The position numbers and the translations under genes are program-made. Shown here piece after piece: positions 1 to 13,368 of a stretch of DNA of 64,000 bases. Origin of the DNA: Hypomesus transpacificus (Eukaryota; Chordata; Actinopteri; Osmeriformes; Osmeridae); the NCBI RefSeq assembly GCF_021917145.1, contig NC_061060.1:10007053-10071052 (forward strand), given 5' to 3'. A model generated the notes under the pieces. That model saw nothing but the letters and a program-made list of their open reading frames with translations, did no database searches and was not told where the DNA came from. How positions within the stretch are numbered: position 1 is the stretch's first letter; each line of letters opens with the position of its first letter.

Positions 1-751
1 CAACAATTGAAGACTTCTATCGGAAAGAGATCGAAGTGGACTCGTCGCCGTCCGTGCTTGAGATCCTTGACACGGCAGGGACAGAACAGTTTGCCTCCAT
101 GAGAGATCTCTACATCAAGAATGGCCAGGGATTCATCCTTGTCTACAGTCTCGTGAACCAACAGTCTTTTCAGGTAGATACTGTTCGTACTATTGTACCG
201 GCTCAATCAAATATAAATTGTAGTCTCTTGAGTTAGGAATATGAGGATATGAATGGGCCTACAGATTGTGTGATGGTTCAAATGTGTGGTTGTATTTAAG
301 TTAATAGCCTTAACAGAGAATCTTGGTCATAACTGTGAATCTTCGATTTTGACATGCTGTTTGGCTCTTTTATATAGTGTGCAGCACATTAATATAAGCA
401 GTACAAATGTCCAGCTTCCCTCAGCAAATTTAGACAGTGCTCATGTGCTTACAACCCTCCCATGTGCCACAGGACATCAGACCAATGAGAGACCAGATAG
501 TGCGTGTGAAGCGCTTTGAAAAGGTGCCTCTGATCCTGGTTGGGAACAAAGTGGACCTGGAGTCAGAACGGGAGGTGGCTGGGTCAGACGGCCGGGCCCT
601 GGCCCAAGAATGGGGCTGCCCCTTCATCGAGACTTCTGCCAAGAGCAAGACCATGGTGGATGAGCTGTTCGCTGAGATAGTCCGGCAGATGAACTATGCC
701 ACGCTGCCAGAGAAGCAGGAGCAGTGCTGCACTGCCTGTGTGGTGCAGTGA
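1..751 (+). CDS. rap2c: Rap2c small GTPase, 3' part (5' exon off window)
   Basis: Ras-family GTPase of the Rap2 group, a membrane-bound switch acting on cytoskeletal and TNIK/MAP4K effectors. Two coding segments are seen: 1-173 (starts at the Thr of the switch I motif, then [15 protein letters not shown], the G3/switch II region) and 473-751 (NKVD guanine-specificity motif, ETSAK, stop at 749-751). The donor at 174 (CAG|GTAGAT) and acceptor at 471-472 join in phase 0 to give [11 protein letters not shown]. If the missing first 34 codons are added, the length is 183 aa, the normal Rap2 length. The C-terminus ends CCTACVVQ: a CaaX box with two upstream palmitoylation cysteines. The tail LPEKQEQCC is closer to RAP2C than to RAP2A or RAP2B, which fits the X-type synteny. 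The P-loop exon lies upstream of the window. Confidence 0.95.
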
Positions 752-2824
752 GGGACTGAGGCGAGGGGAAGGGTACCATCCTCCCCACACCTCGTTCTCA
801 GGTAAGGGAAGGAGGCTAGATATTGCTATTTGCCACTTCAATAACATAGAGACAACCCACATTATTAACAAGAATGAGTAATAGGGCGCGGCCCCTAAAA
901 GGTGAAGAGCTTTCTTATAGAGAATGGAAATGGATGCATGGGAGTTGTGTGTGCACTGCAGAGAGAGGCATGAAGGAGGGTTGGTACAAGGAGAACACAA
1001 TTACTGCTATTGGAGAAGAGCTAGAGGAAGGGGTGGAGGTACTTTGTGAAAATGTTGGTTTAAGCGGTTATCATAAGATCACAGAAGGAATGTGGCGTGA
1101 AGAGCCAAACTGCCTGAGCACAGGGGTGGAAACGAGGAGCTAAAGAAGATGGTATTTTAAAGAGCAGAGTAGGGATAGAATAAACTAGAGAACTGTGATC
1201 TAGAGGGGAGATCCGAGAGAAAGGAAAAGGAAAATGCTACATCCTGAAAATAAAACAATGTCCAAAAACAGGAAGCAGATTTCGGTTCCATACTAAAACT
1301 AACACATAAACAGTAACACACTTTGTGTTGAAGTAGGTTTTACCCCAGTGTCTGTAAGGATGGATGGATGGATCAAACGGTTAAATGCAGTTGTAAGAAT
1401 TTAGCACAACATAGTATACTTCAGTCACTTTTGTAATATCTAAGTTTGTATTCTTGCTTTTCCCCATGTCATTGTCATAGATGCATTTGGCAGGATTTCT
1501 ACCACCAGTTCCTGCTTTGATACCCTTTGACCCCCAGTGATCACTCCAGCTCCACCACACTGACCGACTCAGCTGGCAGTGTCACCTGAAGGCCTGTTTG
1601 AAATATGTTCACAATGAGCCATCTGATGGGTTTGGAGTCTTCTAATCATGTCTTGAGCAGAGTTTTGATACGTGTACTGTGGAGCACATGATTCAGCAGA
1701 CTGACTGGCCTTCATCCAGGGGCGGATAGTCATTGCCTAAAGACAGACTTATGGAAATGGGGTAGACGGGCTGTTAATCGATTTATATTTTCATCTAGGG
1801 GTTGAAAATGCTGGAGTCTGCTTGGAGTGCAGCGTCCCCTCAAAGCTGCTCAATCATTATATCCCTGAGTCTACTTTTTACTTGTATCATTTAATTGAAC
1901 ACATCTGATATCTAATTTTAAGTGATAACAGCTGTTATGCAGGTTGGAGGCTAGAGGCCAGAATTATATCAAAACACATGACTGTTGTGGTTTACTAGCT
2001 GATACAGGTCAGCCATAATATATGTTGAGATGACAGTAGCACACATGCATGTTGTTAGACTGCTGCAGTGTGGTTTTTAACTACAGGGCAAACAAGTTAT
2101 ATCATGCAAATACTGTTTTTAGATGACAATGTGGTTTGATCAAATTCTGGCCCAGGGTGATTTTAACTGACTTTAACATTGTGATATTTTTATTGCATTT
2201 GCTTTTCTCATATTTATTAAAATCTCTAATTACAATGTTAGCCAATTATCGCTTTATTTTATACTGGCTTTTGGTTTTGCTTTTGTGACATTTCAGTATG
2301 TTGTTTCTGAAGTTATGAATTAACAGAGCCTTAATAATTTCAGTCTTACCCTTTGGTGTCTTTGTGGTTATTGTCTATTTCCTTCACTTTAAACTACCGT
2401 CACCATGTTCTCATTATGACAATGACTTGTCATGCACATACGTAAAAATGACCACCAAAACATTCCTGGAGCTCTGCAAGTTGTATGTCAACAACTACTA
2501 CAACACGGGTAGCTTTTACATTGCATTTTACGTGTACAGTCACTGAAGAGATTAAGGTTTCTCCTTTTGGAAGGATAGCTGACATTTGAAATGGTAAAAG
2601 GAAAAAGAAACAACTTTTTTAACCATAGACAGTAGATGTTTCAAACATATACTTACTAACTGTAAGCTCAGCTCCCAACCTATAGGTGGCAGTGTAATAT
2701 ATTTTACGGAAATGCAAAATGAAGAGTCAACGACAGATCTCAACGTTATCTACGCCATTGACTCATGATATGGAGCTAGAGAATATTATTTTAAATGGTC
2801 TCTAGACATTTAAACTTTGAAATA
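752..2824. other. rap2c 3' UTR and intergenic gap to alg13
   Basis: There is no convincing gene here. AATAAA hexamers at about 1178 and 1249 are likely rap2c polyadenylation signals. A short GGAT run lies near 1362. Open frames are short and show no family similarity. The alg13 promoter should lie in the last few hundred bases. Confidence 0.5.
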
Positions 2825-3718
2825 ATGAAGATAATATTTGTAACTGTAGGAACAACGAGCTTTGATAACCTTATTGAAAGTGTGACATCTTCGGAAGCTG
2901 TTCAAGTGAGTGCCAACGTTTTTCACCGAAATCTAGTATTGGTGTAGATGATGTGACTTGAGCACAATCCCACAATTGAAAAGCTGGCGGATTTGACAAT
3001 ATCATAAAGATCCTTCATTTCTCACTAGGCTTTGAAAGCTCGTGGGTACCAGCACTTGATTCTTCAGGTTGGACGAGGCTCCGTCCTTCCAAGTCCAGAA
3101 GCTTGTCCAGGCCTGACGTTAGAAGCCTTTCGATTCAAGGATTCAATTGCTGAAAACATCAGACAAGCCGATCTGGTTATCAGTCATGCTGGTATGAACA
3201 ACATTGGATGCCTGTGGGACATATAATGTGAATATTTCGGGAAAATCCCCAGTGTTAACAGATTATTGCACCATACTGATTAATGTAATACTACTAGCAT
3301 TACTATGTATCAGAAGAATTTGTTGAGATACTATAAGTCCTTCGTTATGAATTTTTAGGGGCAGGAAGCTGTCTTGAGACCCTTGGCTTTGGCAAGCCTC
3401 TGCTGGTAGTTGTCAATGACAAGCTGATGGATAACCATCAGCTAGAGCTGGCCAGACGGCTACACCAGGACTTAAACCTCCTCTACTGTACATGCAAGTC
3501 AGTGCTTTTACTCTTTATATTGTCTCATTTGCCAAGATTAAATTGCCAAACTGTCTTCATAGGCCTGATTAGACATGATTATAACAGTCCTCCTCTAAAT
3601 TCCCAGCAACCTCACAGAGACCCTGAGGACCATGGATTTGTCTAATCTCTCTCCCTTCTTGCCTGGTCAGTCTGAGAACTTTGCCAATTTTCTGGACAAG
3701 GCTCTTGGTGTACAGTGA
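2825..3718 (+). CDS. alg13: ALG13 UDP-GlcNAc transferase subunit, short form
   Basis: This is the catalytic half of the ALG13/ALG14 transferase that adds the second GlcNAc to dolichol-PP-GlcNAc at the cytosolic ER face, an early step of N-glycan assembly. The four exons are 2825-2905, 3029-3191, 3359-3497 and 3607-3718. Phases close to 164 aa plus TGA. Visible motifs are the N-terminal [19 protein letters not shown], and the GT28-type donor site [13 protein letters not shown], with the Gly codon split across intron 2, followed by [13 protein letters not shown]. The length matches the 165-aa short human isoform and yeast Alg13. No OTU or Tudor exons follow: a polyA hexamer lies at 3953 and another gene starts at 4386. 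The start ATG gives the family N-terminus directly. Confidence 0.95.
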
Positions 3719-4385
3719 GGAACATACATTTGGTTTTCTGCTCTGTCACTGTTATGGACTGGACACCCTGTATTCTCTGAACACCTTGCCAGCTCTCCAT
3801 GGTGTGAGTGGTTGGACTACTTTCTTCACTGAATCCCGATTCTGACACTTGGGAGCCGTATAGTTTTTATTTTAAAATAGAGAAATGAGGAGAGCATGTA
3901 CTGTTACAAAGGACTAGCAAACCAGCCTATCCTGAAGTGATTGTTGTAGGTTAATAAAAGTTTTGGTGAACTGTATTTTCTTATATGAATTATAATTATC
4001 CTCTTTATGGTCACAGTCCGAGACGGTAAAGCAATTAGCTTTCATATTTTTAATTCTTAATAGTATTAGTTATCTGCATCAACAGTGACAGTTTACAGTG
4101 GAGTTGCACAGTGAGATGAAAACAAACACCACATCCTGCTTAGATGAAGATGAAGGCGGGGATAGAGAACAGACAGCAAACCCAACGCACGTTGTCATGA
4201 AAACAAACCGCAGATGAAGGCCAGCTGCCATGTACATCACAAGAGAAATGATGACATCATGAAGATTTGAAAGTCTATAGAATCATCAAAACTGATCAGT
4301 TCGAAAATCAATATGACATGGATTTCTTTTAAAGAGTAGCAACCTCAGGCATGCTGGTAAAAACAAACAAACAAGGAATTCTATT
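3719..4385. other. alg13 3' UTR and short gap
   Basis: AATAAA at 3953-3958 is the likely alg13 polyadenylation signal, about 235 bases after the stop. The remaining roughly 400 bases before the next ATG must hold the promoter and 5' UTR of the CXorf65-like gene. No coding potential was seen. Confidence 0.5.
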
Positions 4386-6196
4386 ATGTTCCTCTATATT
4401 AAACATGGGGGTAAGTTATATTGTGTCTTGAGATACATATTTGCTTGTTTAAATGTCTTGTTGATAAGGTTGAGACTTTATTGGTCTAAAAACAATAATG
4501 TTCAGACCAATGTTTGCTATTGGATAATATTATGGTGGCATGTACAATATTTGCTATCTTGTCATTCTTTAATAACTTTTCTACAGAATGAGTATTCCTT
4601 GTATTTAACAGAGATACTACAGTGTAAATAAAAATATGAATACGTTGTTCTATATTACATATCTTATATACACATTGTTTGAGGGATGAGTAAATGAAAT
4701 GTTTTTTAAACCTTGCCAAAACAAAACCTTCCTGTGCAGACAATGAGACGTTTCTTGCGAGCACCAACTGCCGTGTGGTTGTCCTTCTCCAGTACATGAG
4801 ATCCAAGCTTGGCCTTCCAGAGTCAGGTGGGAGTTTAGATTCACGAGGAGTTATGGGCATTGGAAATTATTGGAACGTTCAGGACTATTTCGTACCATGA
4901 AGGAGGGAGGGGCTAAGAGGATGCTTAAACTGCATTTTTTCCTGCATCCAATGTGTGTGCACAGAGAAAGCAGGCTCTGCAAATGTTGCTGGTGTGATAT
5001 AAAAGGCTCTAGATGAAGATTGAGCTAGGACTATTTTTAAGGGGGGGGGGTCATTGTAGGCTACTGTTAAATATTTCACAAGGCTTCACTCTAAGGGTTT
5101 CTGCTTACACCTGCTGGGATATGCTCAGCTCACCACAAATTAAGACAGACTTAGAGGGACATTCCTGTACTAATGAAGCTATAATTACTGCTCTCATTAC
5201 CACAGAGATTAACGGACCTCATTGGGTGTGGCCACAGCAGAGCTATGAGCTGTGTATGAATGGTTATGCTCTACCTTGTCTTCATCTTTAATTGAAACTA
5301 GAAATTGATGTAACTACAGCCTTAGCTTAATCCATGTCAAAAACAAAGCTTAGTCTCTCTGGGTGTTTAATATATGAGGAAGCACAGCTGATTGTTGACA
5401 TTAAGTTTTGTTGATCCTCCTTGGTCCTCACATTGACAGTGTTTCTGCGTTTGTGTGTGTTTCAGAGCTAGTGGATCTGTGTGATGACAAGGGCTCTCTG
5501 AAGCTGATGTTTCAGTCCCACCTGTCACAAGAGTATTGCAGTCAACTACTTGCCTCCCGATGCACCTTTACTGTCTGCATTATCAACAGTGAGCCACGCT
5601 TCTACATTTGTGTGTAGCAGAATGTGAATAGATGTCATATTTCCCTTTTTATGTGTGTTTTTAACCTTGACAGGAAATCCAACAGATGGTGCCTATGTTT
5701 CCATCACTCCCTCAGTGACCAATCCAGATCCTGCCCTTCTCGGTAGCAGCTGAGCCTGGATGAAATCACTGGCATAGAAACTTTTGTTTGCGTTCAGTAT
5801 ATGCTTATCTTTGCTGTTTATTTTCTTTAGTGTGAGTTTATTTGCTGTGTGTTTGTTAGAGACACTGCAGACTCAGACTGAAAGTCTGGAGAGGGCTCGT
5901 CTTCGACACCTCCGTTCTCAAGAGGACCGCAGATCAACAGAGATGCCTACTCAGGCCCAGCCCACACAGCCAGTGAGTGTTTTTTGTGTGTGTGTACTAT
6001 CACTGGCACACGCATATGTTCCCGCATTGTGCCCACATACTGTATGTGCCTTTTATTTGCCAATTACATGGTTAGTATGACAAGCTGCTCATACCACGGT
6101 GTGCTGCAGGCTAAAGGTCGAGGCCGAGCCGTACATGTAGAAGCTCCTGATGAGGAACCCCAACGCCGTCCCGCAGGGAAGAGGGGCAGGAACTGA
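4386..6196 (+). CDS. CXorf65-like uncharacterised protein
   Basis: The six exons are 4386-4410, 4740-4826, 5466-5588, 5674-5742, 5860-5972 and 6110-6196. All junctions are GT-AG. The four first junctions are phase 1 and the last is phase 0, giving 167 aa. The protein starts MFLYIKHGDNETFLASTNC and continues VVVLLQYMRSKLGLPE and LVDLCDDKGSLKLMF, which I recognise as the N-terminal domain of human CXorf65, related to C22orf15. The alternation of short hydrophobic strands and a helix suggests a ubiquitin-like fold (inference). A middle NPxPALL stretch is followed by a helical, Arg/Gln-rich segment and a basic tail with AGKRGRN at the end. The molecular function is unknown. Human CXorf65 sits at Xq13.1 with FOXO4, SNX12 and SLC7A3, as here. 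The 25-base first exon makes this gene easy for predictors to miss. Confidence 0.88.
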
Positions 6197-9100
6197 AAAA
6201 GGAAAACATCCCATTCAATTATATGCACATAAAGGAGACATTGTTTCAATTGAAGCTTGAGTAGACATTGGGTTTTTATAGGAATATATCTTGTGATTTC
6301 TTCACATGAAATTATGGTGTTTGTGTGGGGTCATTGGTGTCATTTCTCTACAATGATATGTGGCAGGATGTAAGTATATCAAAAACATTTGCATAGGCTT
6401 CCAACAAACTAGTTTTACACCCACAACAGCAATGCCTGCGATATATAAATAAATACAAAGATTTTATGACAGATAAGACAGATAAGAAGTAGGCTAAATT
6501 AAGTTGCTGTACCAAAACTTGCCACAAGGAGAAACATGTCATTCTCTTTTCTTGAGCCATCTTAATTTGCCAGATATTTGTACATGCATATCAGAAGATA
6601 CGACACTGCATGACCCATCCTACCCTGCCCACAAAAAAGGACCCTGATATTACGAAATATGGCCAGAAATAGGTCAAATCGTCTTTAAAATTGAAAATAT
6701 AATTGAATGATTGGGTTGTAACAGCCTTATGCATAGGTACAACAACGTAATTACAATTCCAACAACACAGAAAGCATCGTTTGATTTAAATAGCCTAACA
6801 CAACTAAATAAACAAAAATAGATAGATATTTTCGATAATGTAAAAATATTTGGGTACGTAGCCATAGTCTTCTAAAAAAACGAAAATAAGAAATACTGAT
6901 CTGTTAAAGTGACTGCCCAAGTCTCGCCTGTTTATTAATACTTGCTAATTCCGTTGTTTCCCTATACATACCTACTCTGTTTTCAATTTAGAGTAGCCAT
7001 GTCTCCCTTTTAATAAAAGTTATATTGCATTATTCCAATGCTGCTGCAACTGACACTGATTTCCACAAACTGTCGACTCTAGCTATTTGTTATTCTAAAA
7101 ACGACATTAATTTACATGTTGGCCATGTAATAGTAAGTAATAACGTACGGGGCATACTATACATTATATACGTTCATTTGCGGTAATGCAGAGGGGTCCT
7201 TTATTTCCGGGTAAGAAGATGTGCAGGGTATTATGGATCGTGCAGCCACAGATATGTTTGATGATACGCTTGATTTAAAGGCAATAAATACATATTTTTC
7301 GAAAGAGTTATGTTTTCGCGCTCCCTTCTTTATTTTTTACTTTCAGTGGAGAATAGTTTTAAGATGGTCCCTTGACGTAAATGACGGATTACGTCATCTA
7401 CGGCTTCAGTGATTGGTGGGTATGAATACCTGTTTGTTACCAAGCTACGACCTGTTGGAAAATTGTATGAAATGAGTTTGGATGGATAATTATTTTTAAG
7501 AGGGATGTAGTGTGTGAACCCAAAGGTTTTATCCCTGCTAACTGTCAGGAGTTGATGAGCTGTAGGCTACTTGTAATTGTCTAGTTTTGCTTCTTTAGTG
7601 AAATAATATTGAAAAGGCCCAAAACATTGTTAGAATATGAAACAAGACTGTACATACAGAAGCAAAGGTTACAGCAAAATACACCATACGCGGTGGGTGG
7701 AATATTGTTACACAGGAAATAGTGGGCGAACAGGAGGTTTTCTTCAAATGTCATTTTAATTTAGCATATCTTATGTTCAATTAAATTGATAATGGCAGCT
7801 TGATGTCATATGCCACACACTATCAATTCTGTATTCTTCAGAGTTGAAGTCTTAAACTGAAATAAGCTGATAGAGAATTTCTGGCTCTGCAAAGGGATTT
7901 GAAATAGGCAACTGGTGGTTGTGGTTTCCCTGCTATTCAGTAAATAGCTACAAGGGCTTGATCAGTAAAGCGTAGCTAACTTCCCTCTTGAGAATCGCCG
8001 ATTTGTTTCTTCAGCGTATTTCTGTGGAATGCCCAGTGTTTTATGAGGAATGAGTCTCGACTTCACCACAGTTGCTTTTGTTTCGTATGCCTTTTCTTTT
8101 TATATGCCCTTTTGTAAACCAACATTCTCAGAAGTGGCTCCAAGTGTTTTTCCCCCTGAACTCCAGAGATGGAATTTCAGTTGGATAACAGGCTAAGTGT
8201 CCTTAGAGGTTCTTCAAATGACCATGCTTTATATATTTGTCATCAGATGTATTACAACAATAAAATTCCTGTCTTTCAAGACAGTTGCTTGAAATGACTG
8301 TGTGAATTCTTCTTGACACACTTTCTGACGTCATTGAACAGCCTACTTCCGAATGTGAAAACAATTTGTATACAATTAAGGAAGTCTGTAAAGCAGCTGT
8401 CTGAATCACTCAGACATGATCTTGAAAGAAGGACATTTCTTATTTTAGGAAACTCAAATTGACTCTTGATTAACCCAGTTTCAAGACATCTGTAGTTATT
8501 GTGTTGTTCTTTGTACTTCTGTGAATATCAGTCAGAATCTTAACCAATCAGTTATTTTTGTTTCCTCAACAATTGTTTTGTAATCAGTCTGTTTTCATAA
8601 CTACAGACTTGTGGTAGACATGTATGAAAACCACATGTATCTGCCAATTTCATATCTTGTCTTTTGGTGATGGGTAATGATGTAATTTCAGTAAGTATTG
8701 TACAAAGTACCCTAATTCTCTTTATAGCAAAATATTGGCTCCATTCAGTTAGCCTATTTAGAGCACATGATGGTTTTATGCAACACTACTTTTACCTCAC
8801 AATTAGAAGCTAACATTCAGTGTTTCAACTTGACCTATAAAAGAATGCTCCAAGTGTTAAGACAGTTATCTTTCCTTACTCACCCACTCAAGTAGGAAGA
8901 GGTTTCTCTCAACTCTTAACATTTCAGTTAGCCAGTTTAGACTAGCCTGTGATTGTGACAATATGATATTTTTGTGCATATCTGTTTGTTACTTGTTGTT
9001 AGGCTTCTTCCAGTTTCCCCTCAAGCTAAAACAGAATGCAAATATGTGTGTACGCCAATTAAGTAATAGTTTGCATTGCAATATATATTGTCCACTGCAA

Positions 9101-11104
9101 TAACATAAAATGAGTATGCACCAAAAATATATGCATTGGGTGATCTATTACTTGTAGTTACAATCATGGTGTTTCTTTGTATGTGTCCCTTGTGTTTGGA
9201 TGTGTTGAACAGTTTTAGAGCTGATCAACTAGTCCCTTCTCCCCTTGGAACCAAAGTTACAGTGACTGAAGGCTGGTTTCAGTATAGTGTACAACTGCAT
9301 CTCCCTCACCATTCACTGGAGAGTAGTTGACTCCCAGCACAGATGACTAACTCATGGATTATAAACCCCGATACACTTCCCAACTCTGAATGAACTACTT
9401 GTTCTGCCAGATGAGAGTATAAAGACCAAAACAATTCCAATGAGTGGCATTTCTCATGTTTTTGTAAATATATGTAGGAATGCCACAGCCCTCCAGAACA
9501 CAAAGGCACCATGCAGGAGTAACTCTTAATATTTCATGTTGCATCTGCATACTTATTTATTTGTTATCCTTCATTTATTTGAATTCAGTAGTACAAAGGA
9601 CACTATTTTTAACTGGGGGTTTAGTCCAGTGACATACCTACCACATACTGTCTACTATCCAAACATATTGCCTACAACAGGTTTTACCCTGCATGGTTTT
9701 CCAACTATTTTACCAATAGGAGGAATTAAATGGGAGTGTGTCTGTGTATGTTTCTGAAGACAAAGCAAAAAAGTGGATGTTTGTCTTCAGATAAAACGAA
9801 AACATTCTGATTTAGAAAGACGTAATAGGATGATGCTCAGATTTCAGTTGCTGGACAAAGGACCTTTTCATTCAAAAAAGTTGGAATTGAATTAGTCCAA
9901 ATAGAAAATAACAAGGGACAGAAGGTCAATTAAATCTCAGTCCAAATGGAAAAGCTATTTGTGTGGGTATCACATGGTGAGTGCAGTGATACTTGTTTAT
10001 TTGTAGACCCCAGAAAGAGGAGGGGCCATTAGCAGGGCCTTGACTAAACCACATCTCAGAAACAGAGTTTATAAATATGTCAAATATGTCAAGTCTTTTT
10101 AAAGTCTTTATTAAAATGAAATTCTGACATGGAAGCAACAATTTCTTATTATACTTAAAACATCATGTTAATTAACCAGTCACCTGCTATAAAATGTTTA
10201 TCATTGTTGTGGTATAATATATATTTGGCTTTTGAAATAGGTAATCTAATTATTTATATAACCCAAAAGATACTGTGGTCTCCTTGAAGAAGTACGCCAG
10301 TCATCAGTGTAAAGCTGTCAGATCAGCTTAGTGAAAATACAGAAAGGCCGCAGAAGTGAGCCGGTTGTAGTTTCCTCAGGTTCCTGCTAACAGCGCCACA
10401 AAAGGAGATTTAATGTTGTGATTTATTATCAAGCAATGAATGGATTAACCTGTCTTTTGTTTTTGCCTGTTCATACTTTTCTGTACCTTCCCCGAGGCTT
10501 TGTACAATCACAGCTACTTCTTAGCGAAGGGGCTACTAAGTTTATCGATTCAAGTTAGATTGTTTTGACATAATTCATATTATGATTATATTGAAGGTTC
10601 TTCTGCAGCATTGGACTTCTTTCTAAAGTATGTATTGACCTCAAATAAATTCTACGTTTATTTATATATCAACTGCATACTTCACTGTATAGGCTTTGTT
10701 TTCACCCCAAGTCTGGCTCTGTGCAGAACTAACTGATCTAAAAGAAGGGCATCGTTTTCAGCATTTAAGAACAAAATAGTTCTGTGATAATTCAAGGGAT
10801 TGCTTGAATTTGCCACCTTATCCACATGAAATAAATAAGTACAAGTTTGTGGTTTACAGAATCACGTACACGTTCATTAAACTAGCCATACAATGGATAG
10901 CCTACAAAATTTGTTTTTCACACAACCCCCAGTTTCTTGCTCCGCCCCTCAAGGATTTGATTGGGTACGCTGCAACTGGATCTGTCAGTGCGCTCAGTCT
11001 CATCCGTTTCTCCTGACTTGTAGAAAGCGGCTCTGCTTTGTTAGCTGGTTGGGCAGACTTGAAGAGAGACAGAACCGCATTCATGCACTAGATAATAATA
11101 AAAA
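6197..11104. other. Gene-poor stretch between CXorf65-like gene and sestrin 5' end
   Basis: An AATAAA at 6448 may end the CXorf65-like transcript. The rest is AT-rich with only short open frames. The 63-codon frame at 7221-7412 starts cleanly but matches no family. No rRNA, tRNA or clear transposon was seen. The last few hundred bases may be the sestrin promoter. Confidence 0.4.
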
Positions 11105-11170
11105 ATGATCATCTGCACGAAAAAAATGGATTATCCCCTCGGACATCAATGTCAACGCGTTCAGAAACAG
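11105..11170 (+). CDS. Candidate first coding exon of the sestrin gene
   Basis: An ATG at 11105 (a second in-frame ATG at 11126 has a better Kozak context) opens 22 codons ending at a good donor, CAG|GTAACA at 11171, in phase 0. That phase is compatible with the phase-0 sestrin exon at 16555. The peptide contains a CTKK...HQC pattern loosely like the Cys-containing N-termini of SESN1 and SESN3. GCTAGC/GCTAACG-rich DNA follows, as it does at the 5' ends of slc7a3 and ubl3 here. The assignment is an inference, and an intervening exon carrying the usual FIPE-type motif was not found. Confidence 0.3.
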
Positions 11171-13196
11171 GTAACACGTTTTCTTGACTTATCTGTACTG
11201 CCAGGTATCTTAACACTAACTTCAGAAAATCGGCTAAGCTAGTGATCTTGTCTATGTCTGACATTCATTCATTTGTTCTGCTGTGTAAAACTTGAGGCGG
11301 ATTTGTTTCCTCAAAATAATTTGATGTGATTGTAAATAATTACTATAAGCCGACCTTAATATAATATTTGATCTTGTTGACTTTTCAAAACTATCCAGCT
11401 AACTCTAACGTTTAGAGAAAGGAAGCTCGAGACTAACTCAGCCACTTGGTTAACTAACTTGCTAATCAGCAAGCTAACTAGCTAACGTGTATATATTTTC
11501 TTGCTAGCTAGTTAATGGACGTAATGTTAGCTAGCTAAATGACAGTTGCTGAAATTCAAGTTTGATGTGGCAGCTCGCTTGAGAGAGAACAAGCATGTTG
11601 CCACCTACCAACGACTTATAGTGTTATTTGAAATGTACATTAGCCCCCATACCCTAGTTTTAGCAAGCTAGCTCGATAGTTTCAAACAGTTCTGAGGTCC
11701 AACTTTAGACTGTGACAAAGAGCTTGTTGGGTAGCTTCATGCATTGCTGGCTAGTTCACTAGCTAATTTAAATCAGACTAAACAAAGAAGGGAATCTGTG
11801 TGTACGTATTTAGAGGTCGCCTGACAAGATATGTCGAGTCTCATGCAAAAAACGAAAATATTTGCAAGCTACTTATGTGTGGGCAGTCTGCAATAACTGG
11901 AACTACCTAGCTAATATTGTTTTGTGCATGCTTATCCTTAACATCGTTCATAAAATTCAGCCTACGCATTGTCTTATTGCAGTAATGACATCATTTCAGG
12001 AAACTATGTACTAATGTAGTGTCAGTAAATTTAACACTATCACAGTCTCTCAAATCTCACGGTGGTAACAAAGAATGCAACGAATGATCTGAGATCATAG
12101 ACAATATGAGTCCGTGGTGGCAGTAATTTGTTTGCATCAAGGAGACTCTCCAATTCGCTCATGTCCCATGCAGCATAAATGTTTATGACTTGTCTTGTAT
12201 TTCCTTTTTACGTCAAGATTCAGTCCTCTTTGTGTGCAGTGATGCTGGGTGCACTGCCAATCAAAGTTGTTTTTCTCTTCCCTGTGCTGTACTTCTTTTT
12301 GCAACCGAAAGGGGGCATTGCATTTAGCGCAACTTGTTTACTGCAATTCAACATAGAAGTGGAACAATGGAGGAATGTGATCAGTGATAATGTCACCGAT
12401 ATACCATGCATTAACTCCTGATCACCAGCTTGTCTTTAAGTTAGCAATGACATACCATTGCCCGGCTATAGTTTAAAATCATAAATGCCATTTATTAATT
12501 AATGTCAGATGTGCCTTTGGGCTTGTGAACAGCCTATTATAAGATACTGCTATGAATAGCTCTTGAATTGAGATTAATGTATAAGCCTATGCCCTCAACG
12601 ATAAAATGTTAAAGAACGAACAATATCTTCTCATGTTTACCAGAACATTTTTCTGTCTCGAGAATTCCTGTTGTAATACTCAGTCTGACGTACTGTGAGA
12701 AGCCAACTGTTAATAATGCACCATCTCATTGTTGAGTTTTCTATGAATGTGCAGAGTCAAATAGACAAATAAACTCATGCAAGTATATGAACTTCTCACA
12801 CTTGCCCAAATTAGATGCCCCCTCCTTCTGACTGTTGCTCCCCTTGGCCCCTTCTGTCAATAACAGTACCATAGATAAATGGCAGACGTTCAAGTGCATT
12901 CTTATCACTAGGCATGCACAAATGAACCATTTCCATCACATGCCTTAGTTTAGTTCAGAGAAACCCTTACATCAGATTGAATGCTTTTCTCTTACACATA
13001 AAGATACCAGCAAACCATAAGTGAACTGACAAGCAAAGCAAATAAAGTAACCATGATCTCTTGTGTAACTTGTCAGTCCTGCTTTTATTCTTTAGGGTGT
13101 GTGTGTACATTTGTCAGTCTGCCTCTCAAGCGATATGCATTGCTGACATGTCACCAAGCTTTGCCTACCGACCCATAGAAAAGAGAAAAAAAGACA

Positions 13197-13368
13197 ATAT
13201 TTTAGGGCATTTCTGCTTTATTTGGATAGATAGTGAAGAATTACAGGAAATGCAGGGTGGAGAGAGGGGGGGGGGCAGGAAATGCAGGAAATGGTCCAGA
13301 CTACTCGAACCCAGGCCCCTGCGGTAAGGCCTTAGCCTATGTGGCCCCAGCTTACTTACCTATTTGCT
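13197..13368 (-). mobile_element. tRNA-derived SINE, reverse orientation
   Basis: Read on the minus strand, the right part holds a tRNA-like B box (GGGTTCGAGT) and the left part ends in the teleost SINE tail pattern of TTTCCTG, a CTATCCAAATAAAG-like stretch and GCCC TAAAA. The internal part is degraded, with a G-run at about 13267. The ends are approximate and no target-site duplication was fixed. Confidence 0.5.

Noticed and set aside
7221-7412. 63-codon frame starting with MDRAATDMFDD after a second ATG
   Set aside because: A clean start but no family match and no donor that leads to a known gene.
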